Shown here one piece after another: positions 1-8,134 of a stretch of DNA of 64,000 nt. Every line of letters begins with the position of its first letter. Within the stretch, counting starts at the first letter, position 1. The translations under genes and the position numbers were made by a program. The stretch spans positions 1 to 64,000 of the forward strand of contig NZ_KB907784.1 of NCBI RefSeq assembly GCF_000382185.1. Reading direction: 5' to 3'. The notes beneath the pieces are model-generated. The model had not been told where the DNA came from and did not search any database. It saw only the letters and a list, made by a program, of their open reading frames with translations. This DNA comes from Bordetella sp. FB-8. Its GTDB lineage: Bacteria; Pseudomonadota; Gammaproteobacteria; Burkholderiales; Burkholderiaceae_B.

Positions 1-467
1 TCGCTGGTCATCAGTTTCTCGATGTCGACCAGGATCAGCATGCGGTCGTCGATCGTGCCCAGGCCAGTCAGGTATTCGGTCGACAAGGTCTGGCCGAACT
101 CCGGTGCGGGACGAATCTGTGCGGCATGCAGCATGAGTACGTCCGATACGCCGTCAACGACTATGCCTACCACCCGGGTGCTCAAATTGAGAATGATCAC
201 CACCGTCTGCTCGGTGTATTCCACCTTGCCCAGGTTGAATTTGATGCGCAGGTCGACGATGGGCACGATGATGCCGCGCAGATTGGTCACACCCTTGATG
301 AAAGGCGGCACATTGGCGATGCGGGTCACCACGTCGGCATCGTAGCCGCGGATTTCCTGCACCTTCAGGATGTCGATGCCGTACTCCTCATCCGCCAGAG
401 TGAAGATCAAAAACTCATTACCCAAAGCTTGGATGGACGCCGAGTCAATTCGAGTCGCAGATACCAT
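1..467 (-). CDS. cheW: Chemotaxis coupling protein CheW (3' end outside window)
   Basis: CheW links chemoreceptors to the CheA kinase in the polar signalling array. The reverse strand translates from an ATG at 467 as [15 protein letters not shown], followed by the CheW beta-barrel pattern: [37 protein letters not shown] and [11 protein letters not shown]. About 155 codons are present and the C-terminus is cut by the window edge. CheW proteins are about 165-170 residues, so only a few residues should be missing. It lies 29 nt downstream of cheA on the same strand and is presumably cotranscribed with it. Family identity is clear from the motifs. Confidence 0.93.
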   Translation of the reverse strand, partial: MVSATRIDSASIQALGNEFLIFTLADEEYGIDILKVQEIRGYDADVVTRIANVPPFIKGVTNLRGIIVPIVDLRIKFNLGKVEYTEQTVVIILNLSTRVVGIVVDGVSDVLMLHAAQIRPAPEFGQTLSTEYLTGLGTIDDRMLILVDIEKLMTS

Positions 468-496
468 ATTGTCTTAATCCTATTGATTTTCGGGGT

Positions 497-2599
497 TTAG
501 GCAGCTTGGGCCAGGACAGGCCGCGATGTGTGAGACCATTTTTCACGATTGGCCCGAGCCAACGCAAACACATCGACGATCAGCGCCACGCTGCCGTCGC
601 CCATGATGGTGGCCGCGGAAATGCCGGGCACCTTGCGATAGTTGGCCTCCAGGTTCTTGACCACAACCTGGTGCTGCCCCACCAAATGGTCCACCAGCAA
701 GGCAAAGCGCTTGTCCTCGGCCTGCATGATCACCGCGATGGCCTGCGTGGGATCTTGCTGCGCATGGCCGACAGAAAATGCGCGATGCATCTCCACCAAA
801 GGCAGGTACTCTCCGCGCACATGCAGCACGCGCTCATCGCCCGCCACGGTATAAATCTGGTCCTGCGTGGGCTGCATCGATTCGGTCACGTGATTGAGCG
901 GCAGAATGAACGTCTCGGTGCCCACCCGCACCGACATCCCATCCAAAATGGCCAGCGTCAGCGGCAGCACGATGCGCGTGGTCGTGCCCTGCCCCGCGCG
1001 GCTGGAGAGCTGGACATGGCCGCCCATGTCCTGGATATTGCGGCGCACCACGTCCATGCCCACACCGCGCCCGGACACATCGGTGATCTTCTCGGCCGTG
1101 GAAAAACCCGGCGCGAAAATCAACTGCCAGACCTCTTCGTCGGGCATGCTCTCGCTGACCGCAATGCCCTGCTCCAGGGCCTTCTTCAGAATGCGCTCGC
1201 GGTTCAAGCCCGCGCCATCGTCGGTCACCTGAATGACAATGTTGCCGCCATGGTGCTGGGCCGACAAGGTCAGCTTGCCCACCGGATCCTTGTCGGCGGC
1301 AATACGCTTGTCGGGCGTCTCGATGCCGTGATCCAGGCTATTGCGCACCAAATGCGTGAGCGGATCGATGATGCGCTCGATCAGGCTCTTGTCCAGCTCC
1401 GTGGCGCGCCCGTGCGTCTCCAGCTCGATCTGCTTGCCCATCTTGCCGGCCAGATCGCGCACCACGCGCGGGAAACGGCTGAATACGTAATCCATCGGCA
1501 TCATGCGGATGGACATGACCGATTCCTGCAAATCGCGCGCGTTGCGCTCGAGCTGCTCCAGACCGTTGAGCAGGCGATCGTGCACCACCGGATCCAGCGT
1601 CGAGGCCGTCTGCGTCAGCATGGCCTGGGTGATGACCAGTTCGCCCACCAGGTTGATGATCTGGTCGACCTTCTCCACGCCGACGCGAATGGAGGTCGAC
1701 TCCTTGTCCGCATGCGGCGCGGCAGCCGGGGCAGCCGCCTTGGGCGGCGTGGGCGCCGCGGCACGGGCCGGGCTGGCCAGCGCCGTCGCAGACGTGGGCG
1801 CCGGCCCGTCCTGAGGCGTAAAGCTCGAAGCGGCCGCCTCAAATTGCGACACCACATCCGGCCCGGCCGACGCCGGCACCGCTTCGTGGGTCACGCGCAA
1901 CTGATCGGCATTGACGATAAAGCAGCACACCGCTTCAATATCGGCCACCGAACACGTGGTCTGCACCCATACCGCCAGACCACCACCCTTGCTCTGGCTA
2001 TGCAGCACCTGGCCCAGGTTGCCCATCTCATCGAGCAGCGCTTGCGCATCCTTGCCGCCCACGTCGCGGATGCGCACGCAAGTCGGCTTCTCGCTCGTGC
2101 CGCTGGCCGATGCCGCGGGCATGTACATGGGCTGCTGCGCAACAACAGGCGCGGCCACAGCGACAGGCGCGGCCGCAGGCCCTGCGCCGCCAGCGGGCGC
2201 GCCGTCCTCCTGGGCCAACTGCCGCAGCACGGCGCAGATACGTTCGTATACAGCCTCCTCAGGCTCCTGCGAGGCGCGGTAGGCATCGAGCTGGCTCTTT
2301 AACACGTCCTTGGTTTCCAGAAAAATATCCACCATGTCGGCACGCAGCACCATGTCTTGGCGACGAATGGCATCCAGCAGGTTTTCCAGCAAATGCGTGG
2401 TTTCGGCCAGCTTTTGAAACGTGCCGAACGTCGCCGCCCCCCCCTTGATCGAGTGCGCCGCGCGGAAAATGGCATTGAGCTGCTCGATGTCCGGCGCCTG
2501 GACATCGAGCTGCAGCAATAGCTGCTCCATCTGAGCCAGCAATTCATCGGCTTCATCGAAGAAGGTCTCGTAAAACTGACTGAGGTCGAGTTCGGACAT
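497..2599 (-). CDS. cheA: Chemotaxis histidine kinase CheA
   Basis: This is the sensor kinase of chemotaxis, phosphorylating CheY and CheB under receptor control. The protein is 700 aa from the ATG at 2599 (MSELDLSQFYETFF); an upstream in-frame extension to 2746 is not expected for CheA. Domains in order: an HPt domain with phospho-accepting His49 in AAHSIKGG; an Ala/Pro-rich linker and a P2-like segment near 215-290; dimerisation helices near 350 (VDQIINLVGELVITQAML); an HATPase with N box HLVRNSLDHGIE and the GRGVGMDVV lid; and a C-terminal CheW-like P5 domain. It lies between an MCP gene upstream and cheW downstream, all on the minus strand. No strong Shine-Dalgarno is visible before the chosen start. 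Confidence 0.95.
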   Translation of the reverse strand: MSELDLSQFYETFFDEADELLAQMEQLLLQLDVQAPDIEQLNAIFRAAHSIKGGAATFGTFQKLAETTHLLENLLDAIRRQDMVLRADMVDIFLETKDVLKSQLDAYRASQEPEEAVYERICAVLRQLAQEDGAPAGGAGPAAAPVAVAAPVVAQQPMYMPAASASGTSEKPTCVRIRDVGGKDAQALLDEMGNLGQVLHSQSKGGGLAVWVQTTCSVADIEAVCCFIVNADQLRVTHEAVPASAGPDVVSQFEAAASSFTPQDGPAPTSATALASPARAAAPTPPKAAAPAAAPHADKESTSIRVGVEKVDQIINLVGELVITQAMLTQTASTLDPVVHDRLLNGLEQLERNARDLQESVMSIRMMPMDYVFSRFPRVVRDLAGKMGKQIELETHGRATELDKSLIERIIDPLTHLVRNSLDHGIETPDKRIAADKDPVGKLTLSAQHHGGNIVIQVTDDGAGLNRERILKKALEQGIAVSESMPDEEVWQLIFAPGFSTAEKITDVSGRGVGMDVVRRNIQDMGGHVQLSSRAGQGTTTRIVLPLTLAILDGMSVRVGTETFILPLNHVTESMQPTQDQIYTVAGDERVLHVRGEYLPLVEMHRAFSVGHAQQDPTQAIAVIMQAEDKRFALLVDHLVGQHQVVVKNLEANYRKVPGISAATIMGDGSVALIVDVFALARANREKWSHTSRPVLAQAA

Positions 2600-2715
2600 G
2601 AGGATAGAAGTCTTTTGTAGCCAGATCGGCTTTATGCCTAGTTCACAAAACAGAGATTCTTTGAAAGGGAACAATTTAGTGCGAAAGCGCGCAGGCGAAG
2701 CATGAGCAAAGTTCT

Positions 2716-2742
2716 GAAAAAATGGGCTAGACCGACCTAGCC
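2716..2742 (-). terminator. Rho-independent terminator after the first MCP gene
   Basis: Read on the minus strand there is a 6-bp stem GGCTAG/CTAGCC with a GTCGGT loop, followed by CATTTTTT. It lies between the MCP stop (2783) and the cheA start (2599). It would end the receptor transcript or attenuate read-through into cheA. Confidence 0.6.
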
Positions 2743-2782
2743 ACAATCCCTGAAAATGCTTCGCAAGACTGGCGGCAAGCGC

Positions 2783-4567
2783 TCAGAACGACTCCCAAGC
2801 TTCCTGATCGCCAGCGACCGCAACCGTTTTGGGCTTGGTTCCGGGCGCAGACAACTTGGCCAATGCTTTGGCGGCGGCGCTCTCATTTTTCCCCGTGGGT
2901 TTGCCCGCTGATTTTGTGCTTAACCTCGAATTGGCCGAGCGTTGCGGACGGTTCGGCACCTGCCGCGCCGCCACATCAATTACGTCCGCTCCGTCTCGCA
3001 GCTTGAATACGGACACCGCTTGCGCCAGTTGACTAGCCTGCTCTTCCAGCGAACCTGCCGCCGCCGCAGCTTCTTCCACCAGCGCCGCGTTCTGCTGCGT
3101 CACCTCGTCCATCTGCGATACCGCACGATTGACCTGATCAATACCGGTGGCTTGCTCTTCTGACGCCGCCGAGATCTCGCCCATGATATCGGTCACGCGC
3201 CTGACCGAGCTCACGATCTCCTGCATCGTCGCACCCGCTCGTTCCACCTGGCTCGAACCGATCGCCACCTTGCCCACCGAATCCTCGATCAACTGCTTGA
3301 TCTCTTTGGCCGCTTGCGCGCTGCGCTGCGCCAGCGTTCGCACTTCACCGGCCACCACGGCGAAGCCCTTGCCTTGCTCTCCCGCCCGCGCAGCTTCTAC
3401 TGCCGCGTTCAGCGCCAAAATATTGGTCTGAAACGCGATCCCATCAATAACCGATACGATCTCAGATATCTTGGTTGAACTGGCCGAAATTGCCTTCATC
3501 GTGTCCACCACTTCCGACACCGCCGAACCGCCTCGCACCGCCACTTCCGAGGCGCTGGTCGCGAGCTGATTGGCCTGGCGCGCGTTATCGGAGTTCTGCT
3601 TGACTGTCGTGGACAACTCCTGCATCGACGCCGAGGTTTGTTCCAATGAGGCGGCCTGCTCTTCAGTGCGGGACGACAAATCCGTGTTTCCCGACGCGAT
3701 TTGGCTAGATCCCGTCGCAATACTGTCGACCGAAATGCGAATCTGGCTAATCAGCTTGACCAAATTGCCTTGCATTTCGCCCATGGAGGCCAACACACTC
3801 CCGGCCGGCGCATTTTTCGCACCGGGCACCGGACTCAGATCGCCCGAGGCGACACGCTGTGAGACCTCGCCAAGGATAACGGGCTCGGCACCCAAGGCAC
3901 GCAGCAGATCGCGCGTGACCCAAACACCTGCCAACACAGCCATTGCAAGGGTAGCCAAGCAAATAATGATCAGCAAACTGCGCTCACGGGCGAATTGGTC
4001 CTGGGATGCTTGCTCCATCTGCATTTGGCGCTGATGCGTAATGTCCGCGTAGTTATTGGCTGCCTTAATCAGCTCTACCAGCAAAGGTCGGCATTTTGTG
4101 ACGATCTCAGCAATTGCCGCATCACGTTAATTGTTCAAGGCAAGCCGATCAATGTCCAGGGCGACCGGCCGGTATTTTTCCTCGACGCGTCCGATCTCTG
4201 CCGCAGCATTGCGCGCTGCGGGACTCATGTCCTGGGCGTGAGCGACCATGGCATTAAATTTTGCCAGGTTTTCCTGCACCCTTTTTTCTGAATCGATGAC
4301 GGCTTTCTTTTCAATCTCAATATCGGCGGGCGTCGTTACGAGAACAAGATTACGTACCGCCATAGCGCGGTCGTCAACAGCCGCGCGAATAGATGCCGCC
4401 GCGGTAGCCCGCGCGTCGATGCCGTTTACATAATCGCGGAATCGATTATTGGTATCGCTCAACGCCATCAGCGCAATGCCCGATATGACGAATACGATTA
4501 TTGCAAGCATGCCGAAGCTAGCTGTCAGCTTCGTCTTTACGGACAGATTTTTGAAGCTCATTTTCAA
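2783..4567 (-). pseudogene. Methyl-accepting chemotaxis protein interrupted by in-frame TAA
   Basis: Reading from the ATG at 4567 gives a Tar/Tsr-type receptor: a membrane segment near residues 15-35 and a four-helix-bundle periplasmic domain. Codon 147 is TAA (4129-4127), after RLALNN. The same frame then continues without another stop as [20 protein letters not shown], a second membrane segment ([20 protein letters not shown]), HAMP, the full signalling domain and a C-terminal WESF tether, ending at 2783. Uninterrupted, it would be 594 aa. A single C-to-T change (CAA to TAA) explains it; sequencing error or stop read-through are alternatives. The downstream part could only restart from a TTG (4084) or similar codon and would lack the sensor. 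It is upstream of cheA and cheW. Confidence 0.85.
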
Positions 4568-4896
4568 CTCACTCTCTATTCTTCATTAAAAATAGTTCGA
4601 TTAATACTTCAGTCGAACGGATTGCATCGAACTGACGCGTATATCCACCCACAACTTTGGCATCACAAACAGCGCTTTTAACTATTTCGCCTTTTTGACC
4701 ACCAATCTAAGCGCGGTTAACAATTTTGCGCGCCAAGCCAAATGCCACTGAAAAAGAGATAGCCTATTTCAGCTGTTAATGACGACGAGGGTTTGACTCA
4801 AGTTGCCACTTTTGACATCCCGTGCCACTATTCACCAGCGTATTGTCAAGTTAGTTGAATAAGACCTTAAAGGTACGTCCGGTGTTACAGAACTCC
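4568..4896. other. Divergent intergenic region, AT-rich
   Basis: This 329-bp gap separates the minus-strand MCP from the plus-strand AraC regulator and is noticeably more AT-rich than its neighbours. A purine-rich GAGAGTGAG lies about 6 nt upstream of the MCP ATG on the minus strand and is its likely ribosome site. No convincing sigma-28 flagellar promoter or operator was found. The segment should hold the promoters of both flanking genes. Confidence 0.4.
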
Positions 4897-5826
4897 ATGC
4901 CAACCGTGTTCGAGGTTCGTTCCGTGGACGAACTGGACAATGCCGTGCGCGTACAACTCCGGGCCCGATTACTCGATGTACACGCCCCACCCAGCGGGAT
5001 CGCCTCTCATGTGAGCATGGCAAAAGCAACGGCCTCCGAGCTCTGGTTATGTGACTACGGCACTCTGGTTGAACTGTCCTTCTCAGAATCCGACCATCTT
5101 CGCGTTCAAATCCCGCTAAAAGGCGCCGCGACAACCACTGTCGGCAAGACGAAAACCATTGTGACCAGAGACACAGCCTGTGTTTCGATAGCAACTGACA
5201 GTTTTCGTTTCCATCCGGATTATTGCCAACTTGTGTGGCGAATTCCTCAAGGTGCAATATTGCGCAAACTGGCCGCGCTGACAGATAGCCCAGTGACAGC
5301 AAAACTGAAATTCAGCCCCGAATTAGACCTCTCGAGCAGGCACGGGCGCCTGATACTAAATCTGACGGAGAGTTTCGCCAACACGACGAGCCTACCCTCG
5401 GCCGCTCTGCTACGCAGTGAAATCGAACAGGCGATAATCACCATACTCTTGGACGGCCCGCTGCGGGACAGCACCCGATTGTTCGAGACGAAGCCGCCGA
5501 CATTGGCGCCGCGCCAAGTCAGGGCTGCCGAGGAATATATCGAAGCCCACTGGGACGAGGCTTTGGATTACGAAACCCTCGCCACGGTATCCGGCGCGAG
5601 TGTCCGTTCCTTGTTTCGGAGTTTCAAAAAATTCCGTGGGTATACGCCTATGGATTTCGCCAGAAAAATCCGTTTAATGCGCGCCAAGGATTTTTTGGCC
5701 AATACAAACGGCTCGGTATCGATTACGACCATCGCGGCAAATTGCGGCTATTCGAGTTTGAGCGCTTTTTCGCGGGACTTTGCCAAGGCATATTATATTT
5801 CACCCAGCGCAGCACGCGGCCGATGA
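4897..5826 (+). CDS. AraC-family transcriptional regulator
   Basis: This is a DNA-binding regulator of 309 aa from the ATG at 4897; the frame is open from a TTG at 4855 (323 aa), so the start is uncertain and neither has a strong ribosome site. The N-terminal two thirds resemble the AraC-binding-like (cupin-type) domain of regulators such as FeaR/AndR. The C-terminal about 100 residues carry two helix-turn-helix units (LATVSGASVRSLFRSFKKF and TTIAANCGYSSLSAFSRDFA). Neighbours are a divergent chemoreceptor and, downstream, IS debris, so the regulon is not evident. The position beside mobile DNA and lower GC suggest it may belong to an acquired segment. Confidence 0.85.
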   Translation: MPTVFEVRSVDELDNAVRVQLRARLLDVHAPPSGIASHVSMAKATASELWLCDYGTLVELSFSESDHLRVQIPLKGAATTTVGKTKTIVTRDTACVSIATDSFRFHPDYCQLVWRIPQGAILRKLAALTDSPVTAKLKFSPELDLSSRHGRLILNLTESFANTTSLPSAALLRSEIEQAIITILLDGPLRDSTRLFETKPPTLAPRQVRAAEEYIEAHWDEALDYETLATVSGASVRSLFRSFKKFRGYTPMDFARKIRLMRAKDFLANTNGSVSITTIAANCGYSSLSAFSRDFAKAYYISPSAARGR

Positions 5827-5924
5827 TTATCAACGGCGTTCTCGGAAACTATTCCCCCATATTTTATCTTCGTTTTTTCCCATGGTGAGCGCCGATTAAA
5901 ATATTAAAATCTACGCGCACTTCG

Positions 5925-5935
5925 CCCCCCCCCCC
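5925..5935. repeat. Homopolymeric C11 tract
   Basis: Eleven consecutive C residues lie in the intergenic region about 100 bp after the AraC gene and 25 bp before a clipped insertion sequence. Tracts of this length are prone to slipped-strand length change. In Bordetella fimbrial promoters a comparable C-run sets phase variation (established knowledge). Here no intact gene follows it directly. Confidence 0.9.
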
Positions 5936-5960
5936 GAACGCATGGTTTTTTGGGTCCCGT

Positions 5961-6089
5961 TGTAGGGTAATGCCCCCGTAAAAACGGGGTCTTCAGAAGT
6001 AGAATTTTCTCCCTACGAGGGTTCTACAGATGAAGCGATCAAAATTTACGGATGCCCAGATCATTGAGGCACTTTGCATATCCCATTGA
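5961..6089 (+). mobile_element. Left-end fragment of an IS3-family insertion sequence
   Basis: The fragment starts TGTAGGGTAATGCCCCCGT, contains a hairpin CCCCGT/ACGGGG at about 5974-5989, and then opens an OrfA reading frame at 6030 (MKRSKFTDAQIIEAL), the typical N-terminus of IS3/IS407-group OrfA. After 19 codons the frame ends at TGA 6087-6089, where the sequence changes to the vapBC promoter. Only the terminal about 130 bp survive. Family assignment rests on the OrfA start and is approximate. Confidence 0.7.
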
Positions 6090-6138
6090 CATATACAAAT
6101 ATTACCCCTAGCATTGAAGATACAGTTCGTATATGTCA
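6086..6138 (+). promoter_or_regulatory. vapBC promoter and palindromic operator
   Basis: A sigma-70-type promoter is visible: -35 TTGACA (6086-6091), a 17-bp spacer and -10 TAGCAT (6109-6114). A perfect 10-bp inverted repeat, TGACATATAC (6087-6096) and GTATATGTCA (6129-6138), brackets the -10 and start site. VapB antitoxins normally repress their own operon by binding such repeats (family knowledge), so this is the likely autoregulatory operator. The ribosome site AGGAG (6138-6142) abuts the right arm. Confidence 0.75.
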
Positions 6139-6150
6139 GGAGTCCATTCC

Positions 6151-6381
6151 ATGACCATCTCTTCCCTATTCATGAACAACCGCAGCCAGGCAGTCAGGCT
6201 TCCGAAAGCGACAGCCTTCCCCGAAGGGGTAAAGCAGGTCGAGGTAGTGGTTGTCCGCAATTCGCGCATCATCACCCCGGCGGGGTCAAGCTGGGATATT
6301 TGGTTTGACGGTCCTTCTGTCTCGTCGGATTTCATGGCCGAGCGCGATCAACCTGCTGAACAAACTCGGGAGTCGTTCTAG
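6151..6381 (+). CDS. vapB: Antitoxin VapB (VagC/AbrB-type)
   Basis: This is the antitoxin of a type II toxin-antitoxin pair: it binds VapC and the operator. The protein is 76 aa from the ATG at 6151 with AGGAG 8 nt upstream. The start MTISSLFMNNRSQAVRLPK is the swapped-hairpin AbrB/MazE signature of VagC/VapB proteins. The C-terminal tail (WFDGPSVSSDFMAERDQP) is the toxin-neutralising part. Its TAG stop overlaps the GTG start of vapC by one base, as expected for translational coupling. Confidence 0.92.
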   Translation: MTISSLFMNNRSQAVRLPKATAFPEGVKQVEVVVVRNSRIITPAGSSWDIWFDGPSVSSDFMAERDQPAEQTRESF

Positions 6382-6785
6382 TGCTGAAGTACATGTTGGA
6401 CACCAACATCTGCATCTTCACCAGCAAGAACAAACCTCAGCAAGTCCGTGAGATGTTCATGCGACATACCGGACAAATCAGCATCAGCACGATCACGCTG
6501 ATGGAGCTCATCTACGGCGCCGAGAAGTCAGCCGAGCCTGAGGCCAATCTCGCTATTGTCGAAGGTCTGGCAGCAAGACTTGAAGTACTGGATTACAACT
6601 CAGCTGCTGCCGCGCATACAGGGCAGATTCGAGCTGAACTAGCAAAGCAAGGCTCGCCGGTCGGTCCTTACGATGCCCAGATTGCTGGCCATGCTCGCTC
6701 TTTAGGACTCGTCGTCGTCACCAACAATACGCGTGAATATCAACGTATCCCCGGACTTCGGATTGAAGATTGGGTATCGGTTTGA
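6381..6785 (+). CDS. vapC: Ribonuclease toxin VapC (PIN domain)
   Basis: This PIN-domain endoribonuclease toxin is 134 aa with a GTG start overlapping the vapB stop. The acidic catalytic residues of PIN enzymes are visible: Asp7 in YMLDTNICIF, Glu42 in TLMELIYG and Asp98 in GPYDAQIAGHA, plus the C-terminal VVTNNTREYQRIPGL block. VapC toxins of this group cleave initiator tRNA or other tRNAs (family knowledge; target not inferable here). Length and motifs are complete, so it looks functional. It sits in a mobile scar between IS fragments, close to tRNA-Met. Confidence 0.93.
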   Translation: MLKYMLDTNICIFTSKNKPQQVREMFMRHTGQISISTITLMELIYGAEKSAEPEANLAIVEGLAARLEVLDYNSAAAAHTGQIRAELAKQGSPVGPYDAQIAGHARSLGLVVVTNNTREYQRIPGLRIEDWVSV

Positions 6786-6843
6786 TCCTCGGCGTGGCCA
6801 CCGAATCGATGTCCTTCCAATACTAATCCGCGCAATGCTTAGT

Positions 6844-7606
6844 CTTACTATGTCATAAATATGGCATTATGAGTTCCTCTCCATGGTTTTTGGGAGGGAT
6901 GATGAGTGCGAGTGAACGGTTTGACCAGTACATGGTGCATTTATCGCAGGGGCTTGGACACGCGGATCGCCATGCGGGGCTCAAGGGCTATTGCACGGGT
7001 TTGATGCTGCCGCTGGCACGCAAGAGCGTTGAACCCATGTCGGAATGCGGTGTCCACGCCGTAGCCGGCATCGGCCAGCACACAGTGCCGGGGCGCGCCC
7101 TCGCTCAGGAGGTTATGCAACTGCTTCAGGGCGATCTGTGTCTTGGTGGCAAAGCGAACCGACTCTGGCACGCCAGCGCGCTTGCGTCGCTCAGCGTCTT
7201 GCGCCCAGTCCTCGGGCAGATAGAGCTGCCACGCCACAGGAATGCTGCCCTGGTCGCAAGCCAGCGAGACGCTCACCGCCACCTGGCAGTTGTCCTGCTT
7301 TGCCCAGCATGCCGCAGTATTGACGGGCCACGCCCACCAAGTGCACGCCCTTCTTGGGAAAGCCGGTGTCGTCAATGATCCACCAGCCCCCTCGGCTGAA
7401 ATCCATGTGTGGCACGACCCACTGACACACCCGGCGCAGAACTTGGGCATCGGACCAGTCGGCCTTGGCGACAAAGTGATGCAGAGCCTGGTGCCTGGCG
7501 CTGGCATGAAGCGGATCCACCCGCGCGGCCATGGGCTCAACGCTCTTGCGTGCCAGCGTCAGCATCAAACCCGTGCAATAGCCCTTGAGTCCCGCATGGC
7601 GATCCG
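6844..7606. mobile_element. Fold-back remnant of an IS701-type element
   Basis: The left end carries CTTACTATGTCATAA (6844-6858), the same terminal repeat as the complete element at 55309-56776. From about 6901 the plus strand encodes the transposase N-terminus (MSASERFDQYMVHLSQGL through ARKSVEPM). At about 7036 the sequence flips: the minus strand from about 7606 back to 7037 encodes roughly codons 22-190 of the same transposase, including [13 protein letters not shown] and VLADAGYGVD. The two halves share an about 75-bp inverted repeat (about 6960-7035 and 7530-7606). A one-base insertion (GKAGQ for GKQDN) also shifts the frame near 7300. The C-terminal half is absent. It is non-functional. 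Confidence 0.85.
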
Positions 7607-7811
7607 CGCCACACTTGGGCGAGCTGGCACGTCCAGCGAGGAACGCCCCTCTTAGTTCTCAAAGAGCTGGGCGGGTGGTGGGTAAACCATCGAAATGGTG
7701 CAGAAGTACGCGCACCTGGCCCCGAGCCACATGGCCGGCCACGCGAATACGGTCAAGTTTTGGTCAAGTTCTTCGGAGCAAGAAAAAACGCCGCTGGTTA
7801 GGGCGGCGTAA
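7607..7811 (+). pseudogene. Tyrosine recombinase (integrase), C-terminal remnant
   Basis: The plus strand reads [16 protein letters not shown] then VLKELGGW up to 7678, and after an approximately 4-nt frame-disrupting insertion continues [15 protein letters not shown] through a TAA at 7809-7811. RHTWASW is the second conserved Arg/His box and the Y of VQKYAHL is the nucleophile of phage-type integrases. The 5' part is missing, cut at the junction with the IS701 remnant. The stop codon lies 23 bp from the 3' end of tRNA-Met, the classical place for an island or prophage integrase. It marks a former integration event. Confidence 0.8.
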
Positions 7812-7834
7812 AGTCTTGATTCTCAATGAATTCT

Positions 7835-7911
7835 TGGTGGCGCATCCCTGATTCGAACAGGGGACCTGCGGATTATGATTCCGTCGCTCTAACCGGCTGA
7901 GCTAATGCGCC
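7835..7911 (-). tRNA. tRNA-Met (CAU)
   Basis: This is a 77-nt cloverleaf on the minus strand beginning GGCGCATTAGCTCAG and ending with encoded CCA. The anticodon stem-loop GGAATCATAATCC places CAT as anticodon. The T-arm is CCCTGTTCGAATCAGGG. The lack of initiator-type features suggests elongator tRNA-Met; a CAU-reading tRNA-Ile2 cannot be fully excluded by eye. Its 3' end faces the integrase remnant. Confidence 0.93.
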
Positions 7912-8134
7912 ACGCTCTCGTTTTTGCCTGAGCAAAAAGCGAAGAAGAAAATTCTAGCATGGCCCGGCGTTGACGCGCAAATACAACAACCCGCCGCGCA
8001 TCAACCGCAACCTGGCGTGTGCAATGGCGGCTCGGCGGCTCCCAAGATCGGGCGCCGTTGCAGGTAGTCTAAAATCCTGAAACGCGCGGCAGCCCGTCGC
8101 AGCGCCGGATTTCCAAGCAACCTGCTCGCACCCA

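Noticed and set aside
506..2302. Very long plus-strand open frame (about 600 codons) opposite cheA
   Set aside because: It is a mirror of cheA in GC-rich DNA, with Arg/His-rich composition and no family pattern; cheA on the minus strand has all domains.
5961..6089. Complete small gene at 6030-6089
   Set aside because: The 19-codon frame is the clipped start of an IS3-family OrfA, not an independent peptide.
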